A program made the translations under genes and the position numbers. Below are positions 31,923-37,275 of a stretch of DNA of 37,275 bases, in pieces. A model generated the notes under the pieces. That model searched no databases. It was given only the letters and a program-made list of their open reading frames with translations, and had not been told where the DNA came from. The stretch comes from Gammaproteobacteria bacterium. GTDB lineage: Bacteria > Pseudomonadota > Gammaproteobacteria > Pseudomonadales > Azotimanducaceae. Each line of letters opens with the position of its first letter. Position 1 is the first letter of the stretch. The DNA lies in contig JABJED010000137.1 in assembly GCA_018665025.1 (NCBI GenBank), forward strand, positions 1 through 37,275, given 5' to 3'.

Positions 31923-32792
31923 ATGGTATCAGTCGTATATGAGGCACCTGATTCGATAGAGGGTGCAATTAGTCTTTTGGCCAATGCGGATATTCCCGCA
32001 AAGATACTAGCCGGCGGCACGGACCTAATTATCCAGACTAACGGGAGCACCGACGAATCCCGCTTGTTTGTAGATGTTAAGAGAATCGACGGTATGCTGG
32101 ATGCAAAGTTGTCGGCTGATGGGCTGGACCTGGGTCCTTCCATGAGCTGCGCAGAGTTTACCGCGCGAGATGACATCCGAAAGGTCTTTCCCGGGCTAGT
32201 GGAAGCCGCTTACCTGATTGGATCAACGCAGGTTCAGGGCAGGGCCAGTCTGGGGGGCAATTTATGCAATTCTTCTCCCGCCGCGGATACGGTTCCTGCG
32301 CTGGTAGTGAATGGCGCACAATGCGTGATCGCAGGACCGGGTGGTGAGCGGACGGTCGCCGCTGAAGAATTCATGACCGGCGTCGGTCGGAACTGCATGG
32401 AAAAGGGCGAGCTGCTCAAAATAATCCACCTGCCGACACCGGCGGCGAAGACTTCTGATGCCTATTTACGGTTTATCCCCAGAACTGAAATGGATATAGC
32501 GGTTGCAGGCGCGGGTGTAAGTGTGACGCTCGATGATACCGGCACTTGCACTGCTGCGCGAGTTGCGATTGGCGCTGTTGCGCCGACCGTACTGCTTGTC
32601 AGCGCAGCGGCAGATGCCCTGATCGGGACCAAGCTGGATGACGACGCATTGCAAGCAGCAGCAGCTGCTGCGAGTGCCGCGTCCAGCCCGATTACCGACA
32701 GAAGAGGCACTGCTGAATATAGAAGACAGATCGTTGGCGTATTGGTAAAACGCGCCGCAAGAATAGCCGCGACAAGAGCGAAGGGAAACTAG
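31923..32792 (+). CDS. Molybdenum hydroxylase FAD-binding subunit (CoxM/XdhB-like)
   Basis: This is the FAD subunit of a xanthine dehydrogenase-family enzyme, 289 residues. FAD contacts are visible as AKILAGGTDLIIQ near residue 30 and TQVQGRASLGGNLCNSSPAADTVPAL near residue 105. The C-terminal CO-deh-flav domain follows. The ORF track extends to 31683, but ATG 31923 has a near-perfect ribosome binding site (AGGAGGAAAG) and matches the family N-terminus (VVYEAPDSIEGAISLL). It lacks the extra 4Fe-4S insertion of 4-hydroxybenzoyl-CoA reductase beta subunits. It is the first gene of an M-S-L operon. Confidence 0.93.
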   Translation: MVSVVYEAPDSIEGAISLLANADIPAKILAGGTDLIIQTNGSTDESRLFVDVKRIDGMLDAKLSADGLDLGPSMSCAEFTARDDIRKVFPGLVEAAYLIGSTQVQGRASLGGNLCNSSPAADTVPALVVNGAQCVIAGPGGERTVAAEEFMTGVGRNCMEKGELLKIIHLPTPAAKTSDAYLRFIPRTEMDIAVAGAGVSVTLDDTGTCTAARVAIGAVAPTVLLVSAAADALIGTKLDDDALQAAAAAASAASSPITDRRGTAEYRRQIVGVLVKRAARIAATRAKGN

Positions 32793-32796
32793 AAAA

Positions 32797-33276
32797 ATGG
32801 CAAAATCACACGTAACAACCAGTATCAATGGGCAACCGCAAGAATTTCTGTGCGAGCCCGGGGATACCTTGCTTGACGTACTACGTAATGACCTGAACCT
32901 GACGGGCACAAAGGAAGGCTGTGGCTCCGGCGATTGTGGTGCCTGTTCGGTGACCCTCAATGGCCGGCTTGTTTGTTCCTGTCTTGTGCTGGGTGTCGAA
33001 GTAGAAGGCGCTGAAGTTGGAACAATTGAGGGTGTAAGCACCGGTGATGGTCTGCACGTGATTCAGGAGAAGTTTCTCGAACACGCTGCGCTGCAGTGCG
33101 GCATATGCACACCGGGTTTAATCGTCAGTGCCAAAGCATTGCTTGAGGAGAACCCGAATCCCACCGAGGAGGAGGCCAGATACTATCTTGCAGGCAACCT
33201 TTGCCGGTGTACCGGTTATGACAAGATTATCAGGGCGGTGATGGATTCCGCTGAAACTTTGAGAGGAGTAGCCTGA
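32797..33276 (+). CDS. Molybdenum hydroxylase 2Fe-2S subunit (CoxS/XdhC-type)
   Basis: This 159-residue subunit carries two 2Fe-2S clusters. The plant-ferredoxin-like N-terminal domain has GTKEGCGSGDCGACSVTLNG with the later cysteine of LVCSC. The helical C-terminal domain has ALQCGICTPGLI and LAGNLCRCTGY. All eight ligands are present. It relays electrons from the Mo centre to the FAD subunit. It starts four bases after the FAD-subunit gene and ends two bases before the Mo subunit. Confidence 0.96.
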   Translation: MAKSHVTTSINGQPQEFLCEPGDTLLDVLRNDLNLTGTKEGCGSGDCGACSVTLNGRLVCSCLVLGVEVEGAEVGTIEGVSTGDGLHVIQEKFLEHAALQCGICTPGLIVSAKALLEENPNPTEEEARYYLAGNLCRCTGYDKIIRAVMDSAETLRGVA

Positions 33277-33278
33277 TC

Positions 33279-35528
33279 ATGAGTGAAGCACAGGAATTCA
33301 AATATATCGGTCAGCGAACCATCCGGCCAGACGGTTTTGATAAGGTAACCGGCCGAGCAACCTACGGCGCAGATCTTACTTTACCGGGAATGATCTGGGG
33401 TAAAACCCTTCGAAGCCCTCATGCCCATGCCAAGATTCTTTCTATTGATACCAGCAAGGCTGAAGCTCACCCGGATGTGATGTCGGTAGCCACATTTAAA
33501 GATTTTGTAACCCTTCAATCAGAAAGTGCTGCCGGAACTGAAGGCGCTGCGAGCGTACTTGACGTGGCGAGAAATTGTCTGGCAGATGACAAGGTGCTTT
33601 ACCATGGTCATGCGATCGCAGCTATCGCCGCCAGATCGGAGAGGGCGGCAAAAGATGCGCTTGGCCTAATCGAGGTGAAATATGAACTTCTACCGCCTGT
33701 GTTGGATGTCGAAGATGCCATGAAGGAAGATTCGCCTGTCCTGCATGATGATATGTTCACCGCTGGCTATGACGAGAAGCCATCGAAGGCATCCAATATT
33801 GCAACCCGTGTCGAAATGAAAATGGGTGATGTCGAAGCGGGTTTTGCCGAGGCCGATATCATTGTTGAACGAGAGTTTCGAACACCTACAGCCCACCAGG
33901 GTTACATTGAGCCACACGCCTGTACTGTGACTTACGACGAAAATGGGCAATCAATGGTCTGGTGCTGCACGCAGGGCCATTTCGACGTAAGGACGCTTAC
34001 TGCAAAAGTGCTAGGTATGGAACTTGGCAAGCTCAAAGTTATTGCCAGCGAGATTGGTGGTGGCTTTGGGGGTAAGACGGTTATTTACCAGGAGCCGGTA
34101 GCACTCGTACTTTCAAAGAAATCGGGCCGCCCGGTGAAGATGGTGATGGATCGTGAAGAAGTATTTATTGCTACCGGCCCAACTTCAGCGGCAAAACTGA
34201 AGGCAAAAGTCGGCGTAAAGAAAGACGGAACAATTACTGCAATGCAAGGCTGGATGGCCTACGAGGCAGGTGCGTTTAAAGGTTCGCCGATGGTGCCAGG
34301 TGTGATGACCATGTTTACACCCTACGATTGTCCCAATGTATTGGTCGAGGGATTCGATGTCGTCGTTAACAAATCCAAGGTTGCTGCTTATCGCGCACCC
34401 GGGGCGCCCCAGGCAGAATATGCGGCAGAAATGGTGGTCAATGAATTAGCTGAGAAGTTGGGCATGGATCCGATTGATCTCAGGTTGAAAAATGCCGCCA
34501 AAGAAGGAACTCAAACCATCTATGGGCCGAAGCTCAAGAGGGTTGGATTGGTAGAGTGTCTTGAAGCAGCGAAAAACTCGCCGCATTACCAGTCCGCGTT
34601 ACCAGAAGGGCAAGGTCGCGGTCTTGCTTCAGGTTTCTGGTTTAACATTGGTGGTCAGTCCAGTGTGTCAGTCAATATGAACCCTGACGGGACGGGAACT
34701 ATTGTTGAAGGTTCTCCCGACATCGGTGGTTCGCGGGCGTCTATGCAGATGATGGCGGCAGAGGTTTTACAGATAGAACCTAAAAATCTGAAGCCCATCA
34801 TCGCTGACACAGAAAACCTGCCTTACAGTCAGGGAACGGGTGGTAGTCGTACAACCTTTGCAACCGGTATGGCAGTGATCGAAGCCTCTGAAAAAGTTGT
34901 CGCACAGGTAAAAGAACGAGCAGCGGCTGTCTGGAATGTCACCGCTGAGCAGGTGGAATACGCCGACGGTGTAGCTCGAAATACTGCGGGCGAGGATTCT
35001 ATGACCCTGGCAGAAGTTTGTAAGAATGCAGAGAAAACAGGTGGTCAAATCTCTGGTAACGCAAACATTAATGCCCGAGGAGCAGGTCCAAGTTTCGCGG
35101 TTCATATCTGTGATGTGGCGGTCGACAAGGAAACCGGCAAGGTTGATGTTACCCGGTACACGGCAATCCAGGATGCTGGCAAGGCCATTCATCCGGGCTA
35201 TGTGGAAGGCCAGTTACAAGGTGGTGCTGTTCAGGGTATTGGCTGGGCGCTGAACGAAGAATACATCTTCAACGCAGACGGTGTAATGGAAAACCCTGGT
35301 TTTCTGGACTACAGGATTCCGCTGGCGTCTGATCTTCCGATGATAGAGACCATCACTGTAGAAGTGCCAAACGCCTTCCATCCCTATGGTGTCAGAGGGG
35401 TTGGTGAAACCGGAATCATTCCACCACTTGGTGCTGTTGGATACGCTGTTGGCAATGCGATCGACCGGAAGGTGGAAGAGTTACCTTGCTCCCCCCCTCG
35501 GGTTCTTGCTTTGATCCAGAATGGCTGA
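33279..35528 (+). CDS. Molybdenum hydroxylase Mo-cofactor subunit, substrate unknown
   Basis: This is the 749-residue catalytic subunit of the xanthine dehydrogenase family. GRATYGADLTLPGMIWGKTLRSPHAHAKI opens the aldehyde-oxidase a/b domain; EIGGGFGGKT and VAAYRAPGAPQAEYAAE form the Moco environment, and GVRGVGETGIIPPLGAVGYAVGNAI near the end has the catalytic glutamate. The active-site loop reads AYRAPGAP, not the AYRCSFR of form I carbon monoxide dehydrogenase, so CO oxidation is unlikely; hydroxylation of an aromatic or N-heterocyclic compound or oxidation of an aldehyde is more likely. The substrate cannot be read from sequence. GAGAGGA precedes ATG 33279. No signal peptide is present, so it is cytoplasmic. 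Confidence 0.93.
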   Translation: MSEAQEFKYIGQRTIRPDGFDKVTGRATYGADLTLPGMIWGKTLRSPHAHAKILSIDTSKAEAHPDVMSVATFKDFVTLQSESAAGTEGAASVLDVARNCLADDKVLYHGHAIAAIAARSERAAKDALGLIEVKYELLPPVLDVEDAMKEDSPVLHDDMFTAGYDEKPSKASNIATRVEMKMGDVEAGFAEADIIVEREFRTPTAHQGYIEPHACTVTYDENGQSMVWCCTQGHFDVRTLTAKVLGMELGKLKVIASEIGGGFGGKTVIYQEPVALVLSKKSGRPVKMVMDREEVFIATGPTSAAKLKAKVGVKKDGTITAMQGWMAYEAGAFKGSPMVPGVMTMFTPYDCPNVLVEGFDVVVNKSKVAAYRAPGAPQAEYAAEMVVNELAEKLGMDPIDLRLKNAAKEGTQTIYGPKLKRVGLVECLEAAKNSPHYQSALPEGQGRGLASGFWFNIGGQSSVSVNMNPDGTGTIVEGSPDIGGSRASMQMMAAEVLQIEPKNLKPIIADTENLPYSQGTGGSRTTFATGMAVIEASEKVVAQVKERAAAVWNVTAEQVEYADGVARNTAGEDSMTLAEVCKNAEKTGGQISGNANINARGAGPSFAVHICDVAVDKETGKVDVTRYTAIQDAGKAIHPGYVEGQLQGGAVQGIGWALNEEYIFNADGVMENPGFLDYRIPLASDLPMIETITVEVPNAFHPYGVRGVGETGIIPPLGAVGYAVGNAIDRKVEELPCSPPRVLALIQNG

Positions 35529-35531
35529 CCA

Positions 35532-35774
35532 ATGGCGATCGTGATCTTCTCCAGTGAATTGCAAAAGCTCACTGGAGAAGAACAAACCCGCGTTGACGCC
35601 GAGGTGTTCAAGGATATTGTTACTGAGATTTCCAATCAGTATTCTGCCCTTGAGCACGATGAGCTGATGAAGATGGCGGTGGCCATTGATGGTGAAATCA
35701 TTCACACGCCTTTTCTGGAAAAAGTTGCGGCCACTAGCGAAGTCCACTTCCTTTATAGAATTTCCGGCGGATGA
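35532..35774 (+). CDS. MoaD/ThiS-like ubiquitin-fold sulfur carrier
   Basis: This 80-residue protein has the beta-grasp pattern of MoaD/ThiS: MAIVIFSSELQKLTG opening, VAIDGEIIHTPFLEKVAATSEVHFLYRI and a C-terminal Gly-Gly end (RISGG), which in this family is activated and thiocarboxylated. It begins three bases after the Mo-subunit stop and overlaps the next gene by four bases. The most likely role is delivery of sulfur for the cofactor of the hydroxylase encoded upstream; a role in another sulfur transfer is possible. It is shorter than most annotated genes and easily missed. Confidence 0.8.
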   Translation: MAIVIFSSELQKLTGEEQTRVDAEVFKDIVTEISNQYSALEHDELMKMAVAIDGEIIHTPFLEKVAATSEVHFLYRISGG

Positions 35775-36805
35775 CGAAACGCCTGACGGTCATGGCGGTC
35801 GTGATTCTGTTGGTGCTGCTATCGCCCTTTATCGCGATCGCAGCCTTCGGATTTTATCACGGTCTTGATGTCCCGAGTGGCGTCGCGACGTTTACCCGTG
35901 GATTATTGGGTAATGGCCTCGTTGAATCAGGTGTTAACAGTGTTAAAGCCGACGAGCTAACGGTTCTGTCGAAATCTGTTCTGTGGGTGGGCAAGCTGGA
36001 AAGTGAAGACTTGCCCGAAACCAGCGGCCTTGCCGCATTCAGCACGGAGCCAAACCTGCTATTTGCCGTCAATGACAGCGGTAATCCGCCAGGTATCTAT
36101 GCGCTAACACTCGATGGCAAGGAAGCAGGGCACTGGCCGATTGATTATCCCGATACACATGACTTTGAAGATCTGGCTGCTTTCGCCTTGAATGGAAAGT
36201 CTTATCTGTTGGTCGCGGACACCGGGGATAACCTACATTGGCGGCCACGATTAAACATCCTTGTTTTCGACGCCCCCGATGCAGAAACTGAAGGCGGTAC
36301 TCTCAAGTTGGCCTGGCAATTCAGCTTTAACTTTCCCGAGGGTTACCGGGACATAGAATCCGTTGCAGTTGATGCCAGGAGCAATTCGATATATCTGATC
36401 TCGAAACGATATGTTCCGCCGGAAGTCTTCAGGTTACCGCTTCAACCTGGTGGTGATGTCGTTACCGCTGAACCAGTGGTGGTACTTGATGGCATTCCAC
36501 GGCCTACCGAGAGAGATTTACGAGAAGATCCCTCAGATGGAGCATACAGCTCCATGCCGACGGCTTTCGACATCAATGGCAGGGATGCTGTCGTGGTGAC
36601 TTACAAGGAAGCGTATCTGTACAGGCGCAAGTTGGGTGAGAACTGGGCCGAAGCTTTTTCAGGCATACCTGATCGCATTCGTCTGCCTTATATATCTGGC
36701 CTGGAATCGGTTGCGTTTGATTCAAGGGGTCGATATTTCTACGTTACCGGTGAAAGGGAAGATGGGATCGGCACGGCAGATGTTTTCCGCGTTGAATATC
36801 GCTAA
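35771..36805 (+). CDS. Membrane-anchored protein of unknown function, predicted beta-propeller-like
   Basis: The product has 344 residues. An N-terminal membrane segment (about residues 8-28, VMAVVILLVLLSPFIAIAAFGF) without a cleavage-type or lipobox cysteine suggests an anchored periplasmic protein. The rest contains repeated strand-like segments such as SGLAAFSTEPNLLFAVNDSGNPPGIYALTLDG, HDFEDLAAF, LVADTGDN and DIESVAVDARSNSIYLISKR, which resemble blades of a beta-propeller (esterase-like or YncE-like). I cannot name a family. It overlaps the MoaD-like gene (ATGA), so it is transcribed with the hydroxylase operon. Its stop overlaps the galE stop, which is convergent. Confidence 0.7.
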   Translation: MTKRLTVMAVVILLVLLSPFIAIAAFGFYHGLDVPSGVATFTRGLLGNGLVESGVNSVKADELTVLSKSVLWVGKLESEDLPETSGLAAFSTEPNLLFAVNDSGNPPGIYALTLDGKEAGHWPIDYPDTHDFEDLAAFALNGKSYLLVADTGDNLHWRPRLNILVFDAPDAETEGGTLKLAWQFSFNFPEGYRDIESVAVDARSNSIYLISKRYVPPEVFRLPLQPGGDVVTAEPVVVLDGIPRPTERDLREDPSDGAYSSMPTAFDINGRDAVVVTYKEAYLYRRKLGENWAEAFSGIPDRIRLPYISGLESVAFDSRGRYFYVTGEREDGIGTADVFRVEYR

Positions 36806-37275
36806 GGATAGCCAGCAGGGTTTTCAGCTTGCCATCGCCATGCATCTCTGCAGATATCTTCGATCGTCAGTTCGGCCTTCCAGCCAAGTTCTCGTTCCGC
36901 CAGGGAAGGGTCTGTGTAGGACGAAGGAACATCACCCTCGCGTCGTGGACCAACCGTCCGCGGCAGATGCTGGTTGGTGGCAAGTTCAAACGCAGTAACA
37001 ACCTCGTTCACTGAATGCCCAGTACCAGTGCCCAGGTTATAAGTGACCAATCTACAGTTACTTTGTAGTTTCCGGATTGCCGCTACATGACCCCGCGCCA
37101 GGTCCTGGACGTGGATATAATCGCGAATACAAGTGCCATCCTCAGTCGGATAGTCGCCGCCGTTGATAACCAGTTCGTCTCTCAACCCTACAGCAACTTG
37201 CGTGAGGAATGGCACGAGGTTATTGGGAACACCCTTTGGGTCTTCGCCGAGCCTGGCACTCGGATGCGCGCCAGC
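36802..37275 (-). CDS. galE: UDP-glucose 4-epimerase, partial (N-terminal part outside window)
   Basis: The ORF track starts at an internal GTG (37215), but the frame is open to the window edge and reads AGAHPSARLGEDPKGVPNNL before it, the conserved GalE segment. Downstream are VINGGDYPTEDGTCIRDYIHVQDLARGHVAA, NLGTGTGHSV and REGDVPSSYTDPSLAERELGWKA, all diagnostic of this NAD-dependent short-chain epimerase. About 157 residues, the C-terminal half, are visible; the NAD-binding Rossmann motif and the catalytic YxxxK lie beyond base 37275. The enzyme makes UDP-galactose for polysaccharide or LPS synthesis. Confidence 0.95.
   Translation of the reverse strand, partial: AGAHPSARLGEDPKGVPNNLVPFLTQVAVGLRDELVINGGDYPTEDGTCIRDYIHVQDLARGHVAAIRKLQSNCRLVTYNLGTGTGHSVNEVVTAFELATNQHLPRTVGPRREGDVPSSYTDPSLAERELGWKAELTIEDICRDAWRWQAENPAGYP

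Noticed and set aside
33279-35528. Carbon monoxide dehydrogenase large subunit (coxL)
   Set aside because: The active-site loop is AYRAPGAP instead of AYRCSFR (form I), so a CO-oxidising role is not supported.

Overview
The window looks like a chromosomal segment of a gammaproteobacterium, probably a marine or uncultured lineage. The core is the familiar gammaproteobacterial order exbB-exbD-lpxK-trm112-kdsB-…-murB-rne / rluC-maf(yceF)-…-yceD-rpmF-…-fabD-fabG-acpP-fabF-…-mltG-tmk-holB-pilZ. Each of these genes is recognisable from its protein motifs. The taxonomic call is inferred from synteny and family content; no rRNA or tRNA gene is visible.

Layout. (1) 1-467 holds no gene I can support. 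(2) 468-6022 is a metabolic block on the + strand: an L-2-hydroxyglutarate oxidase-like flavoprotein, a CDF zinc exporter, a DSD1-type PLP aldolase/dehydratase, a MaoC-type dehydratase and a CaiB/BaiF isomerase closely resembling 2-methylfumaryl-CoA isomerase (Mct). The last three overlap or nearly overlap and suggest a C5/C4-CoA route for glyoxylate or propionate-type carbon, as in the second half of the 3-hydroxypropionate bi-cycle. (3) 6092-14108 is a tightly packed envelope operon: ExbB, ExbD, a single-chain MsbA-LpxK fusion, Trm112, KdsB (with no ordinary start codon), a thioredoxin-like protein, a UGSC-family selenoprotein with an in-frame TGA and a SECIS-like hairpin, and MurB. (4) 14126-16822 is rne on the - strand, with repeat expansions in its C-terminal half and a 542-base divergent leader shared with rluC. 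(5) 17365-21404 contains rluC, maf and a nitronate monooxygenase on the - strand, a wrecked IS91-type transposase relic, yceD and rpmF (59 codons, missing from the ORF track). (6) 21447-27849 is the fatty-acid and replication block fabD-fabG-acpP-fabF-mltG-tmk-holB-pilZ. plsX and fabH are absent between rpmF and fabD, and pabC is absent between fabF and mltG. (7) 27956-30823 is a - strand set: alpha-E protein, circularly permuted ATP-grasp and a GNAT acetyltransferase. (8) 30824-31471 has no supported gene, followed by a small unknown gene on the - strand. (9) 31923-36805 is a molybdenum hydroxylase operon (FAD, 2Fe-2S and Mo subunits) with a MoaD/ThiS-like carrier ending in Gly-Gly and a membrane-anchored protein of unknown function. 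(10) The window ends inside galE on the - strand.

Most notable points: the selenoprotein the ORF track splits in two, the MsbA-LpxK fusion, kdsB apparently starting at AUA (or without a canonical start), the Mch-Mct pair behind a 3-hydroxyaspartate-aldolase-type enzyme, and the transposase relic beside a foreign-looking gene in a normally conserved cluster. All family calls come from reading motifs by eye; no database search was run.
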